From Thalassotalea sp. G2M2-11 (lineage in GTDB: Bacteria; Pseudomonadota; Gammaproteobacteria; Enterobacterales; Alteromonadaceae), in NCBI RefSeq assembly GCF_017168195.1, contig NZ_JADNYL010000003.1, positions 434,001-498,000 on the forward strand: DNA of 64,000 bases. The letters are read 5' to 3'. Below the pieces are notes generated by a model. It saw only the letters and a program-made list of their open reading frames with translations. It had not been told where the DNA came from and ran no database searches. Position 1 is the first letter of the stretch, and each line of letters starts with the position of its first letter. The position numbers were made by a program, and so were the translations under genes. This document shows, in pieces, positions 18,505 to 27,118 of the stretch.

Positions 18505-19030
18505 GGAGTTAACCCCCTTAGAGAGACAATATATTTTGTTAACACAAAATGGTCTACCAATCGTCGAAAAACCCTATCATTGGCTTGCTGAGCAATTGGA
18601 TTTAACGGTGGAACAAACACTTGCAATGACAGAGTCATTTAAAGAAAGAGGCATCATCAGACGCATTGCTGCTGTGCCAAATCACTATAAATTAGGCTAT
18701 CAATTTAATGGCATGACGGTATGGGACATTAGCGATGAACATGCTTCAGAATTTGGTCGCTTAGTAGGTCAATTACCTTTTGTCAGTCATTGTTATTTAA
18801 GGCCACGTCATCTTCCTAGCTGGAATTATAATCTGTTCGCTATGGTGCATGGTACAACACAAGATGAAATACAAAAATATCGAAGCCAGATCAAAGATTT
18901 ATTACAAGATGTGCTAGTTGAACGCTCGAGTAATGATGCAAATCAAGGTAATACGCTTAGGTCTAATGATATGTTAACCAGTAGCAAAATTTTGAAAAAG
19001 ACCGGATTGCGTCTTAAACAAAAACAATAG
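18479..19030 (+). CDS. nirH: Sirohaem decarboxylase subunit NirH
   Basis: 183 residues from the ATG at 18479, which follows a strong GGAGGAG; an in-frame ATG 24 bases upstream is less likely. Motifs are IRRIAAVPNHYKLGYQFNGMTVWD and HCYLRPRHLPSWNYNLFAMVHG, the NirH form of the L/H subtype. It completes the four-subunit set. nirJ starts 14 bases downstream. Confidence 0.88.
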   Translation: MSVSTSQSKELTPLERQYILLTQNGLPIVEKPYHWLAEQLDLTVEQTLAMTESFKERGIIRRIAAVPNHYKLGYQFNGMTVWDISDEHASEFGRLVGQLPFVSHCYLRPRHLPSWNYNLFAMVHGTTQDEIQKYRSQIKDLLQDVLVERSSNDANQGNTLRSNDMLTSSKILKKTGLRLKQKQ

Positions 19031-19044
19031 AGGTTGAGCACATT

Positions 19045-20247
19045 ATGTTTAGAATTTCACAGTTATTAAAAACCTTTCATGATGATTTGCCGCCTAATAA
19101 AGCGCGAAAAATGCCTGGGCCTGTAGTTATTTGGAATTTAATTCGTCGTTGTAATTTACGTTGCAAACATTGCTATTCCACCTCGCTTGATATGGATTTT
19201 AAAGACGAGCTTAATACTGAACAAATTAAAGCTACCATTGATGATTTAGAAGTGGCAAAAGTGCCAGTGTTGATTTTGTCAGGTGGCGAACCATTGCTTC
19301 GTCCAGATATTTTCGAGATAACGGCCTATGCTAAGGCGAAAGGTTTTTATGTGGCATTGTCCACTAACGGCACACTTATCGATGAATCGAATATTGAGCA
19401 AATTAAGCAAGCGGATTATCAATATGTCGGCATAAGTATTGATGGTTTAGAAGCATTTCATGATGAGTTTCGTCAGCAAAAAGGTAGCTTTAAAACTTCA
19501 ATGCACGCGATTAAATTATGTAAAGAAGCTGGGATAAAAGTTGGTATGCGCTTATGTCTGACGCGCGAAAATTTTGATGACCTCCCTGCAATGCTTGATT
19601 TAATGGAAGAATATCAAGTGGATAAGTTTTACTTATCACACCTTAACTATTCTGGCCGTGGTAAACGAAATGCTCAACAAGATGCCATGTTTAGAATGAC
19701 TAAAGAAGCGATGGCATTATTATTTGAGCGTGCTTATTCGCACATCGAACAAGGAATTGATACCGACTTTGTTACCGGTAATAACGATGCCGATGGTGTG
19801 TTTTTACTGAAATGGGTGACAGAAAAATTTGGCAATCAATATCCAGAGCGTATTAAAAACCTCCATCAACGATTGATTAACTGGGGCGGCAATGCCAGTG
19901 GTGTTAATGTCGCGAATATTGATAACACAGGCACGATTCACCCCGATACTTATTGGTGGAACCACCCGATAGGTAATGTGAAACAGCAAAAGTTTTCAGA
20001 TGTGTGGAAAAATACACAAGATCCTCTGATGTTAGGTTTTAGAGAAACGCCAAGACCGGTGAAGGGGCGTTGTGCTAAATGCCAATATTTGAATATTTGC
20101 GGTGGCAATACCCGTACCCGTGCATTTGCTCAAACTGGAGATGCTTGGTCAGAAGATCCAGGGTGTTATTTAGATGATGATGAAATAGGCATTAGTCATT
20201 TAGTGGATAATGAGCTGAGTGCTCGTATTCCAGCAGTAGAAATTTAA
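19045..20247 (+). CDS. nirJ: Radical SAM haem d1 synthase component NirJ
   Basis: 400 residues. The radical SAM cluster motif is C36-x3-C40-x2-C43 in RRCNLRCKHCYS. SAM-binding SGGEPLLRPD follows near residue 80. The C-terminal SPASM-like cysteines lie in GRCAKCQYLNICGG and in DPGCYL, for a second [4Fe-4S] cluster. NirJ replaces the two propionate side chains of didecarboxysirohaem by keto groups. GAGGTTGAG precedes the ATG. It lies between nirH and nirE as in Pseudomonas. Confidence 0.93.
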   Translation: MFRISQLLKTFHDDLPPNKARKMPGPVVIWNLIRRCNLRCKHCYSTSLDMDFKDELNTEQIKATIDDLEVAKVPVLILSGGEPLLRPDIFEITAYAKAKGFYVALSTNGTLIDESNIEQIKQADYQYVGISIDGLEAFHDEFRQQKGSFKTSMHAIKLCKEAGIKVGMRLCLTRENFDDLPAMLDLMEEYQVDKFYLSHLNYSGRGKRNAQQDAMFRMTKEAMALLFERAYSHIEQGIDTDFVTGNNDADGVFLLKWVTEKFGNQYPERIKNLHQRLINWGGNASGVNVANIDNTGTIHPDTYWWNHPIGNVKQQKFSDVWKNTQDPLMLGFRETPRPVKGRCAKCQYLNICGGNTRTRAFAQTGDAWSEDPGCYLDDDEIGISHLVDNELSARIPAVEI

Positions 20248-20289
20248 TTAATTAGTGATGCCGATGTAACGGCACAATAGGTGTACAAG

Positions 20290-21153
20290 ATGACCTCAAT
20301 CAATATGGCAAATTCAGCAGCGTCAATTAAATCATATGGTAAATCACATCTTAATGCTGGCGAAGTTGCGTTAGTCGGCTCAGGACCAGGTGATGCTGAG
20401 TTATTAACTATTAGAGCAATGCGCTTTATTGAACAAGCCGATGTTGCTGTTTATGATCGCTTAGTGAGCGAAGAAATTCTGGCTTTGTTACCAGAAGACT
20501 GCCAGCGCTTTTATGTTGGTAAAGAACAGGCGAAACATTGTGTACCACAAGATCAAATTAACCAATGTTTAGTGGATTTTGCTCAGCAAGGTAAACGGGT
20601 TTTACGCCTAAAAGGGGGAGATCCTTTTATTTTTGGTCGAGGTGGTGAAGAGGCTGAATTTTTATTACAACATGGCATCAGTTGTCACATTTGCCCAGGG
20701 ATCACCGCCGCTTCAGGTTGTACAACTTATGCTGGTATACCTTTAACTCATCGCGGCGTTGCACAAGGTTGCACATTTATTACCGGTCATATTCAAAATA
20801 ATGATCAATTAAATTTACCTTGGCAAAGTTTAGTGAGTCCGAGTCAAACGGTAGTTTTTTATATGGGCATTAACACCTTACCTAAGATCACCGAACAGTT
20901 AATTAAACATGGCCGAAGTGCAGAAACTCCGGCGGCATTAATCAGAAAAGGGACACAACCTGAACAAAAAACCTATCGTGGTACCATTGGTAATTTGGCT
21001 GAGTTAGTCGAAAAACATCAGATCACACCGCCAACATTAATTGTTATTGGTGAAGTGGTTAATCAGCTAACCGAGCAACATTTAAAAACACCTGGCTTTT
21101 TAGATGCTGCAGACTATCAAGCAGTGAATACGCTGTCGGTAAAATCCGCTTAA
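20290..21153 (+). CDS. nirE: Uroporphyrinogen III C-methyltransferase NirE
   Basis: 287 residues from the ATG at 20290, which has AGG eight bases upstream; the GTG at 20281 is the alternative. SUMT family: VALVGSGPGDAELLTIRA near residue 25, VYDRLVS, RLKGGDPFIFGRGGEEAE near residue 108 and CPGITAASG. It transfers two methyl groups from SAM to uroporphyrinogen III to give precorrin-2, the first step toward sirohaem and haem d1. It lacks the CysG oxidase/chelatase domain, so those steps must come from elsewhere in the genome. Confidence 0.93.
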   Translation: MTSINMANSAASIKSYGKSHLNAGEVALVGSGPGDAELLTIRAMRFIEQADVAVYDRLVSEEILALLPEDCQRFYVGKEQAKHCVPQDQINQCLVDFAQQGKRVLRLKGGDPFIFGRGGEEAEFLLQHGISCHICPGITAASGCTTYAGIPLTHRGVAQGCTFITGHIQNNDQLNLPWQSLVSPSQTVVFYMGINTLPKITEQLIKHGRSAETPAALIRKGTQPEQKTYRGTIGNLAELVEKHQITPPTLIVIGEVVNQLTEQHLKTPGFLDAADYQAVNTLSVKSA

Positions 21154-21181
21154 TTTTTTGTTTTAAGGTGTTGGAGTTGTT

Positions 21182-22810
21182 ATGAATACAGCCTTTGTTG
21201 CTACATCATCAAATCAGCGAGTTTTATCTGGGGTGAAAACACTGTTAAGTGCGTTTACTATCGCTTTTGCATGCGCCAGTAGTGTAGATGCAAAACAAGC
21301 AGATCAAACGGCTGAAAAATTATATGAAAAACATTGTCAATCTTGTCATGGTGTTGGCCGTTTAGGGGCAATGGGTCCCGCGTTATTTCCCGAAAATTTA
21401 TCACGGCTTAGAAAGAAAAAGGCAGTTAAAGTGATAGAAAATGGTCGCTTAGCGACACAAATGCCAGCGTTCGGTAAGCAATTAACTAAGGATGAAGTTT
21501 CAAGCTTAGTAGACTATATCTACACTCCTGCAAAAGAAACACCTAAATGGACACTGGCTGATATAAAAGCGACCAATATTCAACATTTTGATCAATCTAA
21601 ATTAGGCGATAAACCGGTATTTGATGCTGATCTAATGAATTTATTTATTGTTGTTGAGTTAGGGGACCACTCTGCCACTTTGTTAAATGGTGATACTTTT
21701 GAGCCGATCACGCGTTTTAAAACACGATTTGCGTTACACGGTGGCCCTAAGTATTCACCAGATGGTCGTTATGTTTACTTTGCTTCTCGCGATGGTTGGA
21801 TCAGTAAATACGACATTTATAATATGAAAATTGTCTCTGAGGTCAGAGCGGGCATCAATACGCGAAACCTAGCGGTGTCGTCTGACGGTAAATACGCCAT
21901 TGTCGGTAATTACCTGCCACACAATGTGGTGATATTAGATACTAAAGATTTATCACCAATAAAAATGATCGAAACAAAAGATGAAGAAGGTAATTCATCT
22001 CGTGTTAGCGCCGTATATAACGCACCGCCACGTTATAGTTTTATTGTTGCATTAAAAGATGCCAAAGAAGTTTGGGAGATCCCATATAGTGATAAAGGTG
22101 GTGTAGAAGTCTATAAAGGCTGGGCTCATGATTATCGAAAAGATAGCGGTGAAGGAAAAGTTGAGAACTGGAAAGTAACCAATGCTTTTCCGATCAGACG
22201 GATAAAAACAGAAGATTATTTAGATGACTTCTTTTTTGATCCGGAATACATCAATTTAATTGGTGCTTCTCGTGATAGTCATAATGGTCAGGTTATCAAT
22301 CTTGATGCTAAGAAGAAAGTTGCAACGATAGAAATGGCGGGCATGCCTCATTTGGGATCCGGTATTACTTGGGATTATCAAGGTAAAACAGTCTTCGCTT
22401 CACCGAATATCAAAGATGGACGCGTATCTGTGATTGATATGGATTCGTGGAAAGTGATCAAAGAGATCAAAACTGAAGGGCCGGGTTTCTTTATGCGTAG
22501 CCATAGTAAGTCACCTTATGCATGGGTTGATGTATTTTTTGGTCCAAATAAAGAAAAAGTGCATGTCATTAAAAAAGACACGCTTGAAATTGTTAAAACA
22601 CTCTCGCCAGCGCCGGGGAAAACTGCGGCACATGTTGAATTTACTAAAGATGGTCAATATGTATTATTAAGTATTTGGGATAATGACGGTGCAGTTATTG
22701 TTTATGATGCTAATACCTTAGAAGAGATAAAACGTTTGCCGATGAAGAAACCTTCTGGTAAATATAACGTTTTTAATAAAATTAACTATGAGCGTGGTAC
22801 GAGTCACTGA
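21182..22810 (+). CDS. nirN: Cytochrome c / d1-propeller protein NirN
   Basis: 542 residues: signal peptide ending near VDA (residue 37), a cytochrome c domain with CQSCH at 52-56, then a haem d1 beta-propeller. I call it NirN rather than nitrite reductase NirS for three reasons. It has RLGAMGPALFPENLSRL after the haem site. It has FALHGGPKYSPDGRY and MPHLGSG, where NirN keeps its d1 ligand and catalytic His. It is last in the operon, where nirN lies in Pseudomonas. NirN holds dihydro-haem d1, aids its oxidation and hands haem d1 on to NirS. Confidence 0.85.
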   Translation: MNTAFVATSSNQRVLSGVKTLLSAFTIAFACASSVDAKQADQTAEKLYEKHCQSCHGVGRLGAMGPALFPENLSRLRKKKAVKVIENGRLATQMPAFGKQLTKDEVSSLVDYIYTPAKETPKWTLADIKATNIQHFDQSKLGDKPVFDADLMNLFIVVELGDHSATLLNGDTFEPITRFKTRFALHGGPKYSPDGRYVYFASRDGWISKYDIYNMKIVSEVRAGINTRNLAVSSDGKYAIVGNYLPHNVVILDTKDLSPIKMIETKDEEGNSSRVSAVYNAPPRYSFIVALKDAKEVWEIPYSDKGGVEVYKGWAHDYRKDSGEGKVENWKVTNAFPIRRIKTEDYLDDFFFDPEYINLIGASRDSHNGQVINLDAKKKVATIEMAGMPHLGSGITWDYQGKTVFASPNIKDGRVSVIDMDSWKVIKEIKTEGPGFFMRSHSKSPYAWVDVFFGPNKEKVHVIKKDTLEIVKTLSPAPGKTAAHVEFTKDGQYVLLSIWDNDGAVIVYDANTLEEIKRLPMKKPSGKYNVFNKINYERGTSH

Positions 22811-22856
22811 TGATATTGTCGGTTAGCTTGACTGCCATGAATTAGCTGAGAGCACG

Positions 22857-23492
22857 ATGAGTCATCCTATTTCTATCGATTATTATAGCGACCTACTGTG
22901 CATTTGGGCATGGGTCGCTCAACCACACCTTGAGCATCTCGAAAGTAAATACGGCAATCGTATTCAACTAAACCATCATTATATTGATTTATTCGGCAAT
23001 ACTAGTCATAGAATGGCAGAACAATGGCTCGAAAGAGGAGGATATGATGGTTTTGCTAAGCATGTGCAACATGTCGCTTTTTCACATGATATGCCAATAC
23101 ATTCCCAACTATGGCAGCAGGTAAAACCAACGACTTCGGCCAATGCTCATATGGTCATTAAAGTGATTGAATCATTACATGGTAAAGCTCAAGCGGCTGA
23201 AATTGCGGCTTGCTTTCGTCATGCTTTTTTTCAGCAAGCGAAAGATATTAGTAGCTTGAATGAGCTTATGTCGATCGTAGATGATAAGAATTTAGACGCA
23301 ACATCAGTGTCAAACGCAATTAAAGACGGTAAAGCAATAGCAAGATTAATGACTGACTATCAACAGGCAAAATCTCTTGGCTTACAGGGTAGCCCAACAT
23401 TTATTCTTGATGGCGGACGGCAAATGCTCTACGGCAATATCACCATAGAGACCTTATGTGCCAATATTGATGTTCATTTATCAAATTGTTAG
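22857..23492 (+). CDS. DsbA-fold (kappa-GST/HCCA isomerase-like) protein without CxxC
   Basis: 211 residues, a thioredoxin fold with a helical insert. The active-site loop is LLCIWAW with Cys15; the second cysteine of a CxxC is Ala. The cis-Pro loop is GSPTFIL near residue 179. There is no signal peptide, so it should be cytoplasmic. Such a single-Cys site suits a glutathione-dependent or isomerase-like role, or a thiol chaperone, rather than a disulfide oxidase. It begins 46 bases after nirN on the same strand and ends at the operon terminator, so it is probably co-expressed. Function unknown. Confidence 0.78.
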   Translation: MSHPISIDYYSDLLCIWAWVAQPHLEHLESKYGNRIQLNHHYIDLFGNTSHRMAEQWLERGGYDGFAKHVQHVAFSHDMPIHSQLWQQVKPTTSANAHMVIKVIESLHGKAQAAEIAACFRHAFFQQAKDISSLNELMSIVDDKNLDATSVSNAIKDGKAIARLMTDYQQAKSLGLQGSPTFILDGGRQMLYGNITIETLCANIDVHLSNC

Positions 23493-23512
23493 TTGAATGA
23501 TACGATAAGATT

Positions 23513-23548
23513 AAAAAAATAGGCAGGTATTAACTTGCCTATTTTTTT
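23513..23548. terminator. Two-way rho-independent terminator after the nir operon
   Basis: Stem TAGGCAGG (23520-23527) pairs with CTTGCCTA (23534-23541), loop TATTAA. Seven A precede it and seven T follow, so it can work in both directions. It separates the nir operon from the convergent aspartoacylase-like gene. Confidence 0.92.
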
Positions 23549-23558
23549 AAGTATAATT

Positions 23559-24605
23559 TTATAGAGGTTCTGCGCTAGGAAGTTGTACGATATAAAATAA
23601 GCAATCACTTAATGCGATATTTTTATCGGTTGTTGCCATAAATATGCGCATATTGGTGCGACAGACTAACTGGCTATCTCGTACCGTGAAGTATCGTTCA
23701 ATAACGTTTTCATTAACATCATTGATCAACTCTAAATTTTCTAAGCCGTGCTCATCTAACCAACCGAGTAATTGTCCTTGACGCGCACCACCAAAATTAA
23801 ACTGTTCGATTCTTGAGGTTAATGTAACGCCATAATATCCTTCATTATGTGTGCTATAGGATAAACTGCGATGAGGCTTCACTTTTAATCGTAACGGTTT
23901 ATACACCACATCGACTTGTTTTTGTTGATGGCAATTGCTCAAACAAGGGCACTTCGCTATTTTAGTAATACCAGAAAAGGCAACTTCATGTGCTTGTTCA
24001 TCGTTAGTACCACCGCATTCGATGGTAATTGTTGGACAACCAAAGTCTTGCTCCATTAGAGCACCCAGTTTGATATTTGATAAAATGATAAAATCACAAA
24101 AAAATGAGGTTAAGGTCAAACTTTCAGCAGAGATAAGAGGAGAAACAGCAAATGCAGGACCAGAGCCCGAGGTATTGTGTAAATCAATAACGGCTTCTGG
24201 GTTTACATCTCTAATTGCCTGCTCGATTAAATTCGCTCTTTGGTAATATTCATGATCATGTGATGAGCCAAAACAACGATTCAAATCCATACCTCCATCT
24301 AAATAGCGATGGGTTAGTAATGGTGAAGCATTGGCTGCTTCAACAGAAGCAATGATGAATCTGAGGTTAGTTTCAGGCTGACCTTCAGGAAACTCAGTGG
24401 TTAACCAACGATGAATAGCAATTAACCCAGAAGGTTCATTACCATGTAATAAGGTTATTATTACGCGACAACGATCTGGTTGTTTACCTTTAATATCGAT
24501 GACTGTCGGCACAGCAAGTGATAATAAAAATTGCTGAGAATCCGCTTTTAAGGTGATCTCATCAGGATCGGTTAAATACTCTATGTCGTTAAAGTCTATA
24601 TTCAT
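23559..24605 (-). CDS. AstE/aspartoacylase-family zinc hydrolase
   Basis: 348 residues. The start at 24605 forms an ATGA overlap with the stop of the upstream gene; longer in-frame starts would lie deep in that gene. The M14-like zinc site is visible: HGNEP for the first His and Glu, and IDLHNTSG for the second His. A later TITIECGG suits the general acid region. Family members remove acyl groups from N-acyl amino acids or peptides (aspartoacylase, succinylglutamate desuccinylase). The ast pathway genes are not here, so arginine catabolism is not implied. It is coupled to a GCS2-like ligase gene. Confidence 0.82.
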   Translation of the reverse strand: MNIDFNDIEYLTDPDEITLKADSQQFLLSLAVPTVIDIKGKQPDRCRVIITLLHGNEPSGLIAIHRWLTTEFPEGQPETNLRFIIASVEAANASPLLTHRYLDGGMDLNRCFGSSHDHEYYQRANLIEQAIRDVNPEAVIDLHNTSGSGPAFAVSPLISAESLTLTSFFCDFIILSNIKLGALMEQDFGCPTITIECGGTNDEQAHEVAFSGITKIAKCPCLSNCHQQKQVDVVYKPLRLKVKPHRSLSYSTHNEGYYGVTLTSRIEQFNFGGARQGQLLGWLDEHGLENLELINDVNENVIERYFTVRDSQLVCRTNMRIFMATTDKNIALSDCLFYIVQLPSAEPL

Positions 24606-26062
24606 AATTGATCCCATGTCGCTACTGGTTGGCAAGTACGACAATTTTTTAAATAACGAAGAACAAGCGCTTGACAGGCTTGCTCTTTATTCATGTTTTT
24701 TTCGAGTGCTTTTAATGTTTGCTTTTGCCAAACAGCGCCAGTTAACTGTTTCGTTAAACGTTGTTCGATAATATTCAGATAATAACTAGCTTCGTTTGAA
24801 CAAATATTGAGAGAGATCAAACCTTGATGAGCGACAGGTAATAATTTTGAAATTACTTGTTTTATATCAATTTCTTGTGGCTGATATTTATTTTTGGCCG
24901 GCCATAGAATTTTAGCGTCAAGACCATGTTGGGCCGAACGATAGAAGTTATATTCAGCGAATTTAAATGGCATAAAGGTGATCAATTCATCTATGTTTTT
25001 TGCCATACCAGTAGCTAAACCAATCGCAAATGCCGCATTAGCCACCATATCAATACTAGTGGGGCCGGCAGGGATAGCTCTAAACTCTAAGCGAATATGT
25101 CCGTTACCAGCAGAATTATAGACGGGACGATGCCAAGGCCAGATAGTACCTAAATGAAAGCACAATTCTGGTAGTTCATTTTCGTGTTCAGCCTGTTTAA
25201 CGATGGGTAATAACGGTGGATACAAGGCGACTGCTTCGGCAAACAGTTCCCAAATACTATTTCTCACCCAACCCTGTCCAAAATTGACACGGGTAGGTTG
25301 TTGCCATTGAAATTGACCTCTGAGGCGAATATCAAGTGCTTGCTTAAATAGCGCTATACGAGTCTCATCCCATAATGACTTACCCAGAAAAATAGGTGAG
25401 TTCGCACCAATAGCGGTGACAAAAGGTAAGGTTAATTGTGCTGCATTGTAGATATTGACTAATTGATCTGGCGCTGTCATTAAATGCACTTGAAATGACG
25501 TGTTTGCCCCTTCGGCACTGATATCGGAAAAATTGACAGACAGTGCTTCATCGCCGTTGATGTTGATATTAAAATCTTGTCCTCGCTGTTGGTAAATGTG
25601 ATCTGCTAAACACGAGTAACGGGCGATATTTGTCATACATTGCGCAGTTAAATCTTCTTGAACTAATGTGGGTAAAATACCAATGGGTACAATATTGGTT
25701 TGTTGATCAAGCGCAACTTGTTCGAGAATGGCGGTTTTTTGTCTAATTTCATCTAATAATTGAGTGAAAGGTGTCCCTTGTTGAAGGATCGCCGTTAAAT
25801 TTAATTCTAAATTATATTGATTAAGCTCTGGTTGATACTGAGGGTCATCAAGCGCTGAAAGTAATAATTGATTTGTTAACTTGACTTTGCCTTCGTCATC
25901 AATCAAGTACATTTCTAATTCAGCACCAAGCTTTAATGGTTCTTGGCCAAATGTAGGCGCTGCGATGATCGATTTTAATTGTTCAAGCTGCTGAAAAAGG
26001 TTGGTTTGAAATTGCGCATAATCTTTCTCAGAAAATTTTGTCTGATCAATATTTTGCCCCAT
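24602..26062 (-). CDS. GCS2-type glutamate-cysteine ligase-like protein
   Basis: 486 residues from the ATG at 26062 (GGAAAG five bases upstream); a GTG six bases earlier is possible. Glutamine-synthetase-like fold of the carboxylate-amine ligase/GCS2 group: LGAELEMYLID near residue 48 with the metal-binding Glu pair, then GANTSFQVHLM near 195 and HIRLEFRAIPAGPTSIDM near 330. It should join an amino acid to a gamma-carboxyl group using ATP; substrates are unknown. It overlaps the aspartoacylase-like gene by four bases. A ligase and a deacylase made together suggest a dedicated peptide or osmolyte pathway (inference). Confidence 0.8.
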   Translation of the reverse strand: MGQNIDQTKFSEKDYAQFQTNLFQQLEQLKSIIAAPTFGQEPLKLGAELEMYLIDDEGKVKLTNQLLLSALDDPQYQPELNQYNLELNLTAILQQGTPFTQLLDEIRQKTAILEQVALDQQTNIVPIGILPTLVQEDLTAQCMTNIARYSCLADHIYQQRGQDFNININGDEALSVNFSDISAEGANTSFQVHLMTAPDQLVNIYNAAQLTLPFVTAIGANSPIFLGKSLWDETRIALFKQALDIRLRGQFQWQQPTRVNFGQGWVRNSIWELFAEAVALYPPLLPIVKQAEHENELPELCFHLGTIWPWHRPVYNSAGNGHIRLEFRAIPAGPTSIDMVANAAFAIGLATGMAKNIDELITFMPFKFAEYNFYRSAQHGLDAKILWPAKNKYQPQEIDIKQVISKLLPVAHQGLISLNICSNEASYYLNIIEQRLTKQLTGAVWQKQTLKALEKNMNKEQACQALVLRYLKNCRTCQPVATWDQL

Positions 26063-26120
26063 AACCACTTTCCATTTTGTGTACTTAGATTGAGCATGGC
26101 ATACTCAATTTAAGTTGGTG

Positions 26121-26134
26121 TTGATTAAGGTCAA
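26121..26134. promoter_or_regulatory. Possible Fnr/CRP-family box upstream of moxR
   Basis: TTGAT-TAAG-GTCAA, nine of ten bases of the Fnr consensus, 50 bases before the moxR start. A second inverted pair, TTGAT-N6-ATCAA at 26141-26156, follows but has the wrong spacing for Fnr. Regulation of this operon by Fnr is only a suggestion. Confidence 0.35.
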
Positions 26135-26183
26135 TAAATTTTGATTATTATATCAACAGTAGGTACAAAGAGGTGCTGAATTT

Positions 26184-27107
26184 ATGCAACAACAAATAGA
26201 ACAAGTATTGCAGCAAATTAATGCGATTGTCATCGGTAAAGAGCAACAAGTGAAACTGGCCATTGCATGTTTATTAGCAAAAGGGCATTTATTGATTGAA
26301 GATCTCCCAGGTATGGGGAAAACCACCTTAGCTCATGTGCTGTCAGCGTCTTTAGGCTTAAGTTACCAGCGGGTGCAATTTACCAGTGACTTATTACCTT
26401 CCGATGTCATAGGTGTCTCTATCTTCGATCAAAATAGCCAAAGTTTTACTCTTCATAAAGGGCCACTATTTAATCAAGTGGTGCTTGCTGATGAAATCAA
26501 TCGTGCCAGCCCAAAAACTCAGAGTGCGTTATTAGAGGCAATGGAAGGACATCAAATTAGTATTGATGGTCAAACAATAGAGTTGCCACAGCCATTTTTT
26601 GTCATTGCTACACAAAACCCCATGTTTCATGCGGGTACGTATCCGTTACCAGAGTCACAGCTTGACCGCTTTATGATGAAAATATCGCTTGGATTTCCTG
26701 ATGTTGCGGCTGAGAAGCGCATCCTCTTGAGTACGGGGGATTTGCAAGGACTTGATAAACTATCTGCCTCGATAAATATTGATCAATTGATTGAAATTCA
26801 AAAGCAAGTCGCCAAGGTTCATGTCGCTGAACCGATATTAGAATATATTATTGCGTTATTTCAATTAACGCGAAATGCAGATAGTAATGTAAATCCACTT
26901 TCTCCTCGGGCAGGTAAGTCATTAATCGCCGCTGCACGTGCTTGGGCGTATATTGAACATAGAGATCACGTTTTACCTGATGATATTAAAAGTGTCTTTT
27001 GTGCGGTTTGTGAGCATAGAATTTCCGGTACTGGATTAGCGCAACAAAGTAGCGAACCTTTAAGTCAACAGCTATTAAAGCAGGTTGATAGTGCAAGCCC
27101 TTTATAG
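26184..27107 (+). CDS. MoxR-family AAA+ ATPase
   Basis: 307 residues. Walker A is GMGKTT (43-48), Walker B is LADEINRASPKTQSALLEAMEG near residue 110, sensor 1 is in IATQNP near 148. The MoxR lid domain fills about 200-300 and includes SPRAGKSL. MoxR ATPases act as chaperones for partner proteins. It heads the typical trio MoxR, DUF58 protein, transglutaminase (TgpA) protein, with gaps of 11 bases and then an overlap of 11. Confidence 0.92.
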   Translation: MQQQIEQVLQQINAIVIGKEQQVKLAIACLLAKGHLLIEDLPGMGKTTLAHVLSASLGLSYQRVQFTSDLLPSDVIGVSIFDQNSQSFTLHKGPLFNQVVLADEINRASPKTQSALLEAMEGHQISIDGQTIELPQPFFVIATQNPMFHAGTYPLPESQLDRFMMKISLGFPDVAAEKRILLSTGDLQGLDKLSASINIDQLIEIQKQVAKVHVAEPILEYIIALFQLTRNADSNVNPLSPRAGKSLIAAARAWAYIEHRDHVLPDDIKSVFCAVCEHRISGTGLAQQSSEPLSQQLLKQVDSASPL

Positions 27108-27118
27108 GGAATTTTTTC

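Noticed and set aside
21182-22810. Nitrite reductase NirS.
   Set aside because: The protein has the cytochrome c plus d1-propeller layout of both NirS and NirN, but its motifs and end-of-operon position fit NirN better.
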